This document shows, one piece after another, positions 24,242-35,914 of a DNA stretch of 64,000 nt; positions within the stretch are counted from its first letter, which is position 1; each line of letters opens with the position of its first letter. Location of the stretch: contig BSBK01001538.1 of assembly GCA_027943335.1 (NCBI GenBank), forward strand, positions 959,001-1,023,000, in the 5' to 3' direction. A model generated the notes under the pieces. The model was not told the DNA's origin, searched no databases, and saw nothing but the letters and a program-made list of their open reading frames with translations. This DNA is from Chamaecyparis obtusa. Its lineage: Eukaryota; Streptophyta; Pinopsida; Cupressales; Cupressaceae. A program made the translations under genes and the position numbers.

Positions 24242-24754
24242 AAGTGGATTCCTAAACCTACTGAGAAAACCAATCCTGAAGTCACTAATGAAGGAAGTGG
24301 CTCTATGAGCTCTAACTAGTCTCCAAGAAAGCACTGGAACTATATCTTCATAGACATATTACAAAACAATTCCTGAAGTAAAAGGAAGACAGATCCAAAT
24401 TAGTATGCAAGATACAGCAGGATCACTAGAAGGTCGGTATCAGTTACCACTGAGCAAGGTTGGGAGTAACCTAACTTCATTTGGTTACCGAGTAAGGTCA
24501 AAAAATTCTGAATTCATATGATCGCCAAGTTGCGGAGTCTTCACTGAGCAATTAATTCATAGTGGATGACAGCCTATCTAATTCTATACCTGAATTCGTA
24601 CTGAGCATTAATGACAAAGTTTCAATAAAAGGAGTGAAATCAAGTTCACTATTCACCGCGAACAAAAGTCTCCTAGTGCAGTCAAGTGTTTCGAAGCATA
24701 TTTCAGCAAGATATTCTCTTTCCTCGAAGAATTTACTATGTTCACCAAGCTACC
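24242..24754 (+). other. Element K spacer between ORF1 and ORF2
   Basis: About 510 bp. The first 120 bp may be the tail of ORF1. The rest shows no conserved reading frame. Scattered ACCGAG-like motifs occur (for example near 24486), as in the LTR. A 70-codon open stretch at 24562-24774 overlaps the ORF2 start in another frame and is not conserved in E or B. Confidence 0.4.
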
Positions 24755-26792
24755 ATGGCATCATCCAGCGCTAAAATGAAGAAAGATTTGGAAATGTTGG
24801 TTCATGGAGAATGGAAAGCACTAGATTTCAAACTCGTGCCCACAGTTGCCAGAACCCTAGACTCAAGTGGAGCTCAATCTCAGATTCCTCCTAAGGTACT
24901 TCTTATTAATGATATTCATAGTCATTTTAAGTGGACAATTCAAGAGCTTGGAAACCTAGAGATAGATACTATCTGTGAGGAACTATGTGTCGATGGTGTT
25001 CTCAAATCGGAGCATCAACATTTGGAAGATAAGGGTTTAGTTCACATCACACACTTGCCTCAGAGCTTTCAGATAAAATGGATCAGATATATCCTTAGTC
25101 GAGTACATGAAGGTAAAATATGGCTTGAGAAACCAGTAGAGATTATGAAGAAGATGATTCACCAAATCACTGGTCTTCCCATGCTCGACAAAGAAAAATC
25201 TACAAAAACCCTAGGTCAGAGGGAACTGGAAGAGAAAACCCTAGCTGAGTGGGACAGTAGAGGTATGAAGATAAGTAGAATTACTGATGTAGAATTGAAG
25301 TTTGGTATACATATCGTAGCTCACAAGATATACAGTTCAAGTCGGCAGAACAGTGTTCCATGTGAGGCAGTTGACCTAGCATATAAAATTGTAAAGAATA
25401 ATCTGTCATTTGACCTAGCAGATCTTTTGTTGAGACAGTTCAACAAGAACATGGAGAGCATCAAAAACTCAAAGAACAATCCATGTAAGTTTGGCTCACT
25501 GTTGGTTTGTTTATTTTTCTATGCTCAGAAGTTTTTCCCATCAAAAGGCATAGTAGTATGGAGAAAAGATGTGCCGGTTCTTTATCAGATGAATGAATAC
25601 ATTTTAGAAATGGGTGACAATTTTGAAAGCATAATGGATAACTATTTTGAATCATTTAAAGAGAAAATGAACAATAGATTCTGGATCCCACAGAAATTGG
25701 TGGAAGATTACAAAGATGATATTTGTTTTATGATGGATTGTGATAATCTGTATATATAGGTAGCAAAACCAAGGATTGTACATGTGAAACCTCTTCCCTA
25801 TGAGGTAAATATTGATGAAACCAAGAATATTATTGAAGCCCTAATTAATCAACCTGTTAACCCAAAGGCACCATATTTTGGGAAATATGAAGAAGATAAG
25901 GAGAGAATTGAGCTTAGTATAAAGCTTCCACAGGCGGTTAACAAAGGAAGAAAGAGGTTGGCCAAAATACAAGCTAGCACACCTCTAATGTCAACCGAGA
26001 AAAAAGGAGAGGACTTTGAAGAAGAAGAAGAGAAAAATGATGAGGAGGAAGAAGAAACTAAAAGAAGAAAGGGACAAGGAATATAAAATTATTGAAGATG
26101 CAAAGGATATTTTGTCAGAAGCATTAGGCATTAAAGTTGATTCCTCTCAACATATTTTGTTATAGTTAGCTGAGGTAGTAAACAAGTTCCATGAGGATTC
26201 CTCTGTGTCAGAGAAGATTATTGAGAAAGCCAAGAAGAAATTTGACAATAAAGTGCTTGAGCATGTTGCTCAGCATATAGCTATTAATCAGGTAGAATTA
26301 TCTTCAATTTTGATAGATATTGAATCCTCCTATTCCAATGTTACCTCACTTGTTGCTAAGCTATGTAATGTTGCCGAGTTCACTAAGGAAGTCAAAGAAA
26401 AATTGAATAGGATTGATGAGGATCTAAAGGACAGTGTACAGAGGTTGCAACTTGAACCTAGTTCAAGCTCTGCACATCATATGAAAATCACATTCCTATC
26501 AAATAGGTAGTCAGAATTATTAAAAGAAGATACAAAGATCCGGTCAACACTGCTAGATATTCAGAATATGATCCTTCCCATCATGGACATAATGCAAAAG
26601 CACATTGTTCACTCAAAAGCATTACTCCATGACAATCAATTTTCCATTGCAGATCACATGATTGAACTCTTTGCAGAAGTCCAAATTGCACTCCAAACAT
26701 GCAAGATTCTGCAAGAGAATTGGGACAAAACTCTAGCACTAATCATGAAGGTACATTCTGATTTTCTTTCACATTTTGGATTCTCCTTGTAA
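24755..26792 (+). pseudogene. Element K ORF2: long helical protein of unknown function
   Basis: It starts MASSSAKMKKDLEMLVHGEW and stays open for 335 codons, the longest uninterrupted stretch of this protein in the window. Blocks shared with A, B and E include EHQHLEDKGLVH, KWIRYILSRVHEGKIWLEK, MIHQITGLPML, FGSLLVCLFFYAQ, YKDDICFMMDCD and KPLPYEVNIDETK. A TAG at 25757 is followed by an acidic Glu-rich stretch (about 26000-26060), where the frame shifts. The C-terminal third (to TAA near 26790) is a helical coiled-coil domain with TAGs at 26164 and 26508. Overall length is about 680 codons. I do not recognise a known enzyme. A distant relation to plant transposon-associated helical ORFs of the Athila ORF1 kind is possible but unproven. 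Confidence 0.75.
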
Positions 26793-26825
26793 AATACTTG
26801 TATATACACCTTTGACATTATTTTC

Positions 26826-27027
26826 AAAAAGGGGGAGACAATGTATAGGAGAAAGTGTATAATACGAAAGGGGGAGAAAGTAATCTATATAAGGGAGTCA
26901 TGAAATATATAAACAATAGTTTCACAAAGATAAATTTTGAAAAATAAAAAAAAGAGAGATTCAACATGATTCTTGTATATAAGTTTTGGCTATAAGTGTT
27001 TTTGTCACTAATGCCAAAGGGGGAGAT
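26826..27027 (+). promoter_or_regulatory. Element K polypurine tract array
   Basis: Three purine tracts of the AAAGGGGGAGA type occur before the 3' LTR: 26826-26838, 26866-26880 and the LTR-adjacent one at 27016-27027, which directly precedes TGTTGG. The last is the expected plus-strand primer. The extra upstream copies resemble the multiple polypurine tracts described for Sirevirus-type copia elements (general knowledge). Confidence 0.75.
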
Positions 27028-28158
27028 TGTTGGCATTAAGCATGATTGTCATTAGTGACAACACTTATTCAGATCAGTACATACCAAGAAGATCAGTACA
27101 TACCGAGCAGATCAGTACATACTGAGCAGATCAGTACATACCAAGTAGATCAGTACATACTGAGTAGAACAGAGCTTACCGAGTAGAACAGTGCATACCG
27201 AGCTCGCAAAGTTTCATAGTGTTTACCGAGTGCTGCACGGTTAAATAGGAAATTTAGTTTCTACCGAGTAACACTTTATCTACCGAGTCTCTAGTGTTTT
27301 ACCAAGTTTTAAACTATGGCTGAGTGGTTATTATGGACCGAGTTTCCACTTCTACCGAGTGCATGATGATGCTGAGTAACGCAGTGGACACCGAGTATCA
27401 GAAAATCACTGAGTTAGTTTGCAGTAACCATGTAACTATATTTGGGCCGACTCAGTAATATTTGTGTTTACTTATTTTAGAGCCAACTTTGTAATTGTTT
27501 TGGAATTGACTTAGATTAATATATAAACAATGTTTTATGTCATATCCAAGAATGATGAAATATAGACAAGTATGAAAAAGAGAGAAAGGCAGAGATAAGC
27601 GAATTACAAAGGGCTACAACAGTATAAGAAGTAGCAAAGATTTATCCATCATAGAAGGTGATCAGTACATCAAAGAATCTCAATCCACAAGTACAGTTGC
27701 AAGTACGAGATCTACTATTTCATCCTAACAGGTGAATCAGCTTGAAATCCTTTAACCGGGTAGACTTAACAGTCTTTGTAAAAATCTCTTAACCGAGTGC
27801 ATACTTCATTGTATGTTTGTAAATCCTCTAACAAGGTGGACCTAGTAGTCCTTATTGCTCCTAATAGGGCAGATCATCAGAAGTGATCATTGTAAGCCTT
27901 AACCAGCAAACTTTATACTGCAGTATTGAAGTTTTGTGGGTATCATCCCCACCCTAGTTTTACTTTCTACTTGGAAGGTTTCTGGGTCACCAAATCTCTA
28001 TGTTCTAAGTGTTATGAATGTTTTATTCCTTCTATTACTCATGCATGCAGTCAGATTATCAATCTAATATTATTAAGATCTGAATTTGTTAAAAGTTTTG
28101 AAGGTACTGATTCACCCCTCCCCTCTCAGTAACCTAGATAGTCTTGAATATTTCCAAG
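27028..28158 (+). repeat. Element K 3' LTR, with expanded short repeats
   Basis: About 1130 bp. It is nearly the same as the 5' LTR but carries roughly three more copies of a 19-20-bp unit (ATCAGTACATACCGAGCAG and variants, about 27074-27170). The right end reads TTTCCAAG where the 5' LTR has TTTCCAACA, so the terminal CA is lost at the junction with element D. Confidence 0.9.
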
Positions 28159-28159
28159 A

Positions 28160-30571
28160 ATGCCTCAGATATCCCTTAAGGCATCAGTTGAGAGAACTCT
28201 AAGAGACTACATGGGGTTAGAATTGAAAAAATTTAGGATAAAGATGCAAATGAGGTATAGGATACCTGAAAGTATTGTTTAAAAATATAAGGACAACATT
28301 TGTTTTATGGTGGAGATTGATAGTACTTGTATGGAGGTTGTTGAGCCTAGAACTAAGTGGATTCATCCACTTGGCTATGAAGTAGAAGAGCAATTCTTGG
28401 AAGCCTATGCTTAAGTTTTACTATCAGTGCCCAAGGACCCTAATGAACCTAGATGGGGGGCTTATGAGGAAAAGACCAAGGAAGTGGATGTAGTCCTAAA
28501 TAGTGTAGAAACCAAAATAAAAGTCTTGAAGATCACCTTTGAGATATTGAAGATCCATGGTGTGACCCAAGTAGACCTGGACAAGGCTAGAGAAGCTAAG
28601 ATAGCTATGCAAATTGAGATCACATCCTCTATGGAAGATAAGATAAATAAAATAGATGACCCTAAGACAAAGAAGATAAAAGTTGAGAAATCTGATCTTG
28701 CACCCATTGATATAGTTGATGTGGAGTCCACTAAAGCATCTCCTAATGTGCCTAAGAGGAAGAAGAAAACTATTAAAAGTCACCCTTCAACTAGAGCCAC
28801 AAGAAGTAGAGGTAGAAATACACAACCACCTCCTGAGGTAGGATTCCTACCAAGTCTTCAAGTGTTAAGGACTAGAGTGGTAAAGGAAGGAAGGCTAGAT
28901 CAGATAGTTAAGATCTATGATAAATATCATGTAATAGACAAGTCTAAGATCCATGAGATGCTAATCAAACATATGATCAAGTTCAAGAAGAGAATTCTAG
29001 AACTAAAGTCAGATATTCCAGATAAAGTATGAGAAATTTTGGATTCCTTGAAAATACAAGCAAAAGAAGAAGACTTTAGAATTAGGGAGAAAATACTATA
29101 TGACAATCTGCTAGTATGTATAGTTGATGAGAAAACACTACTGCTAGGATTGGTGAAACCATTCATCAGAACTAAGATGAGGACATTACACATAATGAAC
29201 AAATATTATGAGTAGCTAACAAAGGAGACATAATAAGCCTTTGAGAAGGTGTTTTTAGAACAACACATGAAACCACTACCTATACCCATAATCCAAGCAC
29301 CTATTGAGAAAGAGAATGTAGATGAGGTCACAAATATACCTATGATAGGTCCCCAAGACTCAACACCTTTAGTAATAGTTCCCACAATTTAAATAAAGTC
29401 TGCGACCATGACCACAACTCAAAAAGATGACACAATTATGATTGACAATGTGGAGATATCAATGGCGGCCATTGACAAAGACTTGGACAAGTTTGAAGAA
29501 GCTTTTGTTAGTACACAAGAAGAAAAAATTCTATGTGGTGATATTTCACCTAAGCACCAAGAGGAAGTATTGATAGAAGATGTAACAAGTAAAGAAGAAG
29601 AGGAGGAAAATGAAAATGAAAAAGAGAAAGAAGGAGAAAAGGAGGTAGAAAAGGAAATATCAGATGAACCCTCAGTTGGAACACTTGTGAAGGTTAAGAA
29701 AGAACTAATGGATATCACACCTATCACTCCCATTCCATCACCATCATTGTTGTCAAGTTTGAATCCTGATACTACAAGCTTGGACTCTTGGGGAGAAGAA
29801 GACCTAATCAAGATCAGTGTCCTTGCTATGGAGAAGGCCAACGAAAAATAGGTAATGAGGAATCCCTTGTTTGTTGAGTCAATAGACATCTTGAATAATC
29901 TACTACCAGTAGAGACCAAGGTACAAAAGGTACATTCAGTAGAGGATGTCAACAACATCCTAACAAGCACCAAGGCAAACTTCTCTTGCCTAGAAGAATC
30001 AGTGGCTAAAATAGCAGATAAGAAGTATCTTAAGAAAATATTGGATGAGCTATTTGAAAAATTTTCTATTGACTTCAACTCCTTAAAAGTTGGTCAAGCT
30101 TCACTAAAAGAATTTGTAGCCAAAGGAAGAAAACTCATAGCAGACTGCATGAACCAAGATAAGCTAACAAAAGATCTTTATAAGAAAATTCAGGAGGCAG
30201 AGGCTATGATAGAACAAGTCAAGAAATCAGTAGAAGATCCCAGTACAAATATCAACATGTGTAACAATGTATACTAGGGACAAGTGGAAAAGATAGAAAA
30301 GATAGAAAAATAAATGTCCAAAATAAGGGCAAGGCAAACACAGTTGAGAAATGCTCTTGCACCTTCACTAAATGTCTTGAATCAGAACATCAAGGAGATT
30401 GATGCCACTATGGTGACATATGATCAAGGTCCATGTATAGAACTAGAGAAGATGGAAAAGTTAGCATATGCTTTGTGCGCCCATCTCCAGACAATAGACA
30501 CACTGAAGAAATTTTGACAGAATGAGATTGCTAAGTTGAAGTTAACATATCCAGATGTCTTCACTTTGTAA
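28160..30571 (+). pseudogene. Element D ORF2, N-terminally truncated
   Basis: One reading frame runs through about 800 codons with a few stops (near 28280, 28412, 29030, 29390, 29849 and 30515). Shared blocks are KYKDNICFMVEID, IHPLGYEVEEQFLEAYA, a basic linker (KRKKKTIKSHPSTRATRSRGR), an acidic Glu/Lys stretch (about 29590-29680) and a helical coiled-coil C-terminus ending TYPDVFTL. A late TGA at 30515 sits where K has a Trp, so I place the natural end at TAA 30569-30571. No catalytic motif was found. It keeps its frame over 2.4 kb despite the stops, which argues that the whole ORF2 was once a functional protein. Confidence 0.7.
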
Positions 30572-30766
30572 GTACTTGTGAATACATCTTTGAGAACCTT
30601 TGTCATTAATGTCAAAGGGGGAGTATAATATGTAGAAGGAAGAATATGGAGCCTTGTAATTGATGTAAAGAAAAAATATAGAAGGATATAAGTTAGAGTA
30701 TATATCAAAAATTTTGTATAAGGGAACAGTTAGCAACTTTGCCATATTTCGTTGTTGCCATTAATG

Positions 30767-30780
30767 AAAAAGGGGGAGAT
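30767..30780 (+). promoter_or_regulatory. Element D polypurine tract
   Basis: AAAAAGGGGGAGAT directly before the TGTTGG start of the 3' LTR. A second, GTCAAAGGGGGAGT, lies about 155 bp upstream near 30611. Confidence 0.85.
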
Positions 30781-31896
30781 TGTTGGAAAGTTGACTATAA
30801 TAAATTATATGACTATATTTTGTGTTGTCATTATGGAAACAAATACATATAGAGTTTTGGAGTCAGTGCACCTTATCATAAGGTTAGAATATGACTAAGT
30901 ATAGAAGATTGGACAGATAGCAGAGCACCAGAAGATAAGAGCATCAGTGCACATGTGTGTGACCAAGTTATAGTATGCACCCTCAAAGTTAAGTTGATAA
31001 GTGTGTATTCATACTAAGTCTAAGAGTGCATGATCAGATGAGACAGTATGATGAAGATACAAACAATTGAAGAGGTACAACCAGTGAATGATAGAATAGA
31101 ACAGAGTATGGAGCCAACTATTTCTATTTTTAATTAGCGATTATAATAATGTTTTGTAAAGGCTATGTGCCTATTTTAATTAGGTTATAGACATGTAAAC
31201 ATATTTGTTTGTAAACACACTTGAGCCAATTCACTTGGAAGCATTGTCTGTAATCAGTTAAAGGGCTGACCTAGTTAATTGTTTTGTAAGCACATATAAA
31301 TATGACATGCACCTTGGTAATTGAAAAGGGATATTAACATAGAGAAAGTAGAGAAGAGAAGAAGTATGTGAAGAGTAGTCAGTATGTTGTAAATCTTCAC
31401 AAGAGGTTGAAGCATTAGCACATCAAAGGAACTGATCTAACAAGAAATGTCACAACACCAGTTCATCAAACATATATAGTGTGTATCTAAAATAAAAAGG
31501 TTGTAGCATTCACCATTTGAGTAGTGAGCTCTAGGATAGTGTGTCCCCACCCCTAATAGGGTTATTGTAAAAGACTCCTAATAGGGTCCAACCCTTGACC
31601 AAGTCATTGTACTAAAATAATTGTATAGAACAACTCCTAACAGGGTTGTAGATCTTCTAACAAGGATCATAAGACACTAGTGCAGTTCTTAGTGGGTGTC
31701 AATTCCCATCAGGGGTTTTACCTATTTGGGTTTCCACATAATCGTATTGGTGTTATATGTTCTGATTGTCTATCTTGTTTACATTGATGTTTATTTCAGT
31801 ACTTAAGCAATCAAGTTAAGTTTCAAGAGTAAAGTAAAAAGATTAAATATAGTGAACACTGATTCACCCCCCCTCTCAATGTTCCCATTCCTAACA
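30781..31896 (+). repeat. Element D 3' LTR, homologous to the copia H LTR
   Basis: 1116 bp, from TGTTGGAAAGTTGAC to CCATTCCTAACA. From about 31430 to the end it aligns with the reverse complement of the H LTR (57691-58998): the ATATAGTGTGTATCT stretch, the AAAGACTCCTAATAGGGTC stretch, the GTGGGTGTCAATTCCCA hairpin and the C-run before the end. The upstream part is less similar. Confidence 0.85.
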
Positions 31897-32972
31897 ACTT
31901 AGTCATTTTTCACTAAGTGCTGCCATCAATGCCAAAGGGGGATATTATTGGAATGTGAGTAGTATATGAATGTGTATATGTTCTCATTACTAGAGACACG
32001 TATCTCTTCCATTGTCACTTGAGTGGAAACAAGTTTTGGATAAACAATCAAGTGAAAAATGCCTAAGTACAGAGTTACTTCATAGGGTAAAATCGAGTTG
32101 TTTTGGTCTATGAGTGTGAGATATTAATTGTGATGACATGTGAGATTGGATATATGATGTATGAGAATTATTACAAATTTTTTCATGGTCTCCTAATTTT
32201 TGGTTTTGTTTGGAAAGAGTTATAGGTTGGCAAAGACATGTGAATATAGTAAACAAGGCATATTAGTGGATGCAACATTTGAATATGTAAAGTAAGTTAT
32301 TTTATTGTTCTAAATCATGGTTTATGATAGTTCCTCACCTATCTTGGTGGATGAATTGTCATATGTTTCTTATTTCATTATGGGATAAGTTTGGAGACAT
32401 GTTTTGTGAATAATTAGTGAGCCAACTGAGAAACGAAGTTGATTGGGTATATATATGTGTGAGTTTTGGGCTGTGAGAAAGATATAGGAGGAAGTGTGAA
32501 CATATGATGACTAATTAAGTGGAGATTCTATGCTTATTGTTACAAGCTTCAACTGGAACTTCTTTGGCATAATAGATGCAGTTATGGTTCACTTTTTCTA
32601 TTGTAAAATATTTTATAATACTGGATAATGAGTCCTTTGTAAGAGTAGTGAGCTCCATTTTGTAATCACCCCCAACAAGGTTATAGACTCCTATAGGGTT
32701 TTTCCTTTGACAAGGACATGTACTAATGTAATATTCAACTCCTAATAGAGACATTATAGTCTTAGTGAATATATTATGGGTACCATCCCCATAAGGATTT
32801 TCCCTTACCCATGGTTTCCTTGAAAACAAATCATGATGTTATGTGTCATTTACTTTATGTGCCTGTTTTCATTATTTTGTTTAGTGCATGGTTAAGTTTC
32901 AATTGGTTAAGAAAGAATAAAAGTGTCGCAACACTAATTCACCCCCACTATTAGTGTTGCTTGATCCTAATA
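31897..32972 (+). repeat. Element L: internal tail, polypurine tract and LTR
   Basis: After element D comes a short tail with the tract CCAAAGGGGGATAT (31933-31945), then a decayed LTR from TATTGGAATGTG (31946) to TGATCCTAATA (32972). The LTR carries the shared module (CCTAATAGAG repeats, TGGGTACCATCCCCATA hairpin, TTCACCCCCACTATTAGTG). After the LTR comes ATTGGTTCATGAGTGG, a possible decayed primer site. A purine tract before and a primer-like site after would mean another internal region once followed, but I see no coding there. Confidence 0.55.
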
Positions 32973-34748
32973 ATTGGTTCATGAGTGGATGCACATTTGT
33001 GCACATAACGTTTTAATTAAAACACTGGTCAAGAGGTGGCATAATGAGACTTCTAGCTTTAACCTATTGACAAGAGAGGCATATATCACACTAGAGGATG
33101 TTTAGAGGATTTTGTGGATCCCTACTTGAGGGTCATACACATATATATAGATTAAAATATGGAGGGTAATATATGTAGATTATTTGGGAGGCAGATGCAA
33201 ATATTGTAATAAGACTTGGATGAGACTATGATTGGCGATGGAGCCAAGACAAGGGCTACCTAGACTAGCTCTATATCTAGTAGGATTGGTGAGTGGAAAA
33301 ATAATGTTAGACTTGGGAGGGAATGGATTTTATATTATTTGGGTCAATAAAATATAATAGATGAGTGAGGATTCCATGACATATTTGTAAGGATATGTGA
33401 TTCTAGAGTCAATTATATTATGATATTCACATGTTTGTGTATTAGGGGTAAAAGAACCTAAGGTTAAGAGTGACACTAGGGATATGTGATGCTAGGTCAA
33501 TTTTACCTCAAGATATGTACATGTGTGTGTATCAAGGGTAAACAAACCTAGGGACATGAGTAACACTTCTACACATATAGACATGGGAGAACACATCAGT
33601 GATCCAACTAGTAGGAGTGTAACACCCATGCTAGGGAACCAAAGATTACAACTCAAATAACTAAGAAAATGAATTTTATTTTTTAGTTATTTTTAAATAA
33701 AGATTACAACTAGCATACAAATAAAACTTCATATAACATTAATAGTTCATTAAAAGCAACATGAGTGCTAAACATTAATCATATAACTAGGTCCTCTTAG
33801 GTTCTCTAATGTTGATACTAGCAATGTATACCATACTTGAGTAAGTCAATAAGACAACCATGATTCTAAGAACAAGATTACATTAAGATCTAAATCATTT
33901 AAACCTTACAATCAAGATAACATATAATCACATGGCAATATTCATGTCTAGAGCATCATTTATCCACTACTATCATTGAATTTCATATAATCATAGATAC
34001 ATGTTTAAAATTACAAATTACAAAAATAGCCTTAAGGATAATACAACATTCCATCAATACATAGATACATATCATAATACAAATAAACATTACTAATCAT
34101 TTGGTTGCATGAACTAGGAAACTAAAGAGAAGATGTAAGTCCATCTAGAAATCTCTTGAACAAACTCTAAAAAAATTGACGGATAATAATTAACACTACC
34201 ACCTAACCATGTGCAACCTTGATGCCCACCACTCTATGCTAGGAGATAGACACAAGGCCCCATGCCAGATAAGAAAACATGACAAGGCTACAAGACAAAG
34301 TATAGTAAATCCAAGTAGTATTAAAAAGAATAACAACAAGGTATACTAGAGGTGAACCACAAGGCTTAATGAATGGGGATATAAGTAATATGTAGGAGAG
34401 TCTCATCACATAGCTCCCCATTATCCTAGGTTATCTTGGTAATCTCTCTCTAGACATCAATCCCTAGGTGAGAACTCATGTAGAATCAACAATCCTTTCA
34501 TGAAAATAAGGAATTCGATATTATGGCTCAACACACAAGCATCCACATAGGAAGCTTGGAATTATCCAACCCATCCATGGTCCACATAGGATTTATCATG
34601 GCCATGGGAGAGGAAATATAATTATGTTGATTAATTTTTTATAACCCCAAGTTTATTTATTAGGTTTTCACTTGATTATCCACCCACAATGGGTTAGCTT
34701 GGAAACCACTTAGGGCCCTAACCCACATTAAGAGCCACTCCCCTAGCC
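32973..34748. other. No gene seen; possible start of a gypsy-type LTR
   Basis: About 1.8 kb without a supported reading frame; short open stretches here match nothing else in the window. At about 33618 the sequence TGTAACACCCATGC could be the start of a Ty3/gypsy-type LTR, but I could not find its other end or a target duplication. The last bases (34744-34748, TAGCC) are the left target duplication of the TRIM. Confidence 0.4.
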
Positions 34749-34825
34749 TATTGGATTAACTGCCAATGTCCCCCTTCAAGATTTATGACATGGTTTAACA
34801 ACCTATTCTCTCTTTTATAAGTCTA

Positions 34826-35843
34826 TGTTGGTAATTTGGCTGATTTGGTTACATAGATGTTGTCATTATGGAAACATATGATCTACATGAAGATCACATA
34901 GGTTAGAGAGCTAGAATGTCAGAGCGCAATGCAAAATTGTCTAAGTATGAGACAGTGTGTTTTTGCCAATGAACCTGAAGATAGTTTTGATTGCTGATGT
35001 TGATTAGAGTAAGTTTAGTGCTTGCACACTTGAACATAGACTCTATGGTGACTATTGAAGACTCACCTTAGAGCACAAGTCAGTATGACATGTACAAAAA
35101 AAGTTATGACAATTTTACTAAAGACAGTGTTAAGCTGACAAGACATAATATGAAGACAGAATTGATAAAGAGTTAAGGGATTATTTTGTTTATCAAAATA
35201 ATGACTTAACAATATAAAGGAATTCCATCCTAGATGTTAACCCTTGGATAAAGATATTTTGTAATATGATAGCCGACTGGAAAGTTATTAATCTTAATAA
35301 CTTGTATAAAGATATGTAAAGATGTAATGGTAAAGAGAAGTAACGAATGTATGTAATAGCGATAGTGAAAGAGAAATGAAGAGATACTGATGCAAGCAGT
35401 ATAAGGTTATGTACCTTGACCTATTTTTGTAATCAGTAAATATTGTATATTACTTGTTTGGGTAGTGGGCTCATCTGGTAATCACATTTTGTACTACCAA
35501 CTCCTAATAGGGTTGAGCCTTATAACAAGGCCTATAGTCCCTTAATCAGGACTGAGACACTATATGCATGTAATAGACTCCTAATAGGGTCAACATCCTT
35601 AACAGGATACTTTTGATTAGTGGATCTTTGTGGGTACCATCCCCACTGGGCTTTTCCCTTGGCCAGGGTTTCCTTGAGAACAAATAATGTGTTATGAGTT
35701 CTTTTGTCTTATTGCTATGCATGTTGTTTAGCTTTCTATGTTATGCATGTGTTAAGATAATCTGTTATATCCATAATTGGGAAAAAGTAAAAGTTTGTAT
35801 AATATTGATTCACCCCCCCTCTCAGTATTCCCTATTTCTAACA
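34826..35843 (+). repeat. Element E 5' LTR
   Basis: 1018 bp, from TGTTGGTAATTTGGC to TATTTCTAACA. The right third has repeated CCTAATAGGGT and AACAGGAT motifs (35509-35606), the GTGGGTACCATCCCCAC hairpin near 35629, a GGGTTTCC block and the TTCACCCCCCCTCTCAG run just before the end. Confidence 0.93.
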
Positions 35844-35845
35844 AT

Positions 35846-35857
35846 TGGTATTAGAGC
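35846..35857 (+). other. Element E primer-binding site
   Basis: TGGTATTAGAGC, one base from the initiator tRNA-Met site and the same as in K, two bases after the LTR. Confidence 0.9.
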
Positions 35858-35914
35858 TAGGTTACTCGAAAAAGAATTATTCAAGGAAAGCCTAGCAGCT
35901 TGAGTAAGATCTCT

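Larger units (their letters stand above)
21985..28158 (+). mobile_element. Element K: complete non-autonomous LTR retrotransposon (6.2 kb)
   Basis: The order is 5' LTR (21985-23059), primer site (23062-23073), ORF1, spacer, ORF2, polypurine tracts and 3' LTR (27028-28158). The two LTRs are very similar by eye, apart from an extra block of short repeats in the 3' copy, so K is the youngest large insertion here. It has no protease, integrase or reverse transcriptase. The left flank is copia J and the right flank is the middle of ORF2 of element D. The five bases before the 5' LTR (CCTAT) are not found after the 3' LTR, whose last bases also differ. The right junction is therefore a rearrangement and not a simple insertion edge. 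Confidence 0.9.
28159..31896 (+). mobile_element. Element D: 3' part of a non-autonomous LTR retrotransposon
   Basis: It begins abruptly inside ORF2 at the K junction, continues through the ORF2 tail, two purine tracts (about 30613 and 30767-30780) and a complete 3' LTR (30781-31896). The 5' LTR, ORF1 and the first part of ORF2 are missing. The LTR is homologous to the LTR of autonomous-type copia H, so D looks like a non-autonomous partner of that family. To the right lies the end of another element (L), into which D was presumably inserted; the five bases after the LTR are ACTTA. Confidence 0.8.

Noticed and set aside
14459..26792. Alternative genetic code with TAG as sense
   Set aside because: TAA and TGA also interrupt frames in B, D, E and H, and frameshifts are present. 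Decay of methylated CAG codons explains the TAG excess more simply.
21985..28158. CRISPR-like or satellite array because of recurring ACCGAG words
   Set aside because: Spacing is irregular, the words sit in LTR U3 regions, and this is plant nuclear DNA.
29419..30078. 219-codon open frame on the minus strand
   Set aside because: It is the antisense shadow of element D ORF2, made long by Glu/Lys-rich codons that read as Ser/Phe in reverse.
33618..34743. Complete gypsy LTR starting TGTAACACCC
   Set aside because: I could not find a matching end, a second LTR or a target duplication, so it is mentioned only as a possibility.
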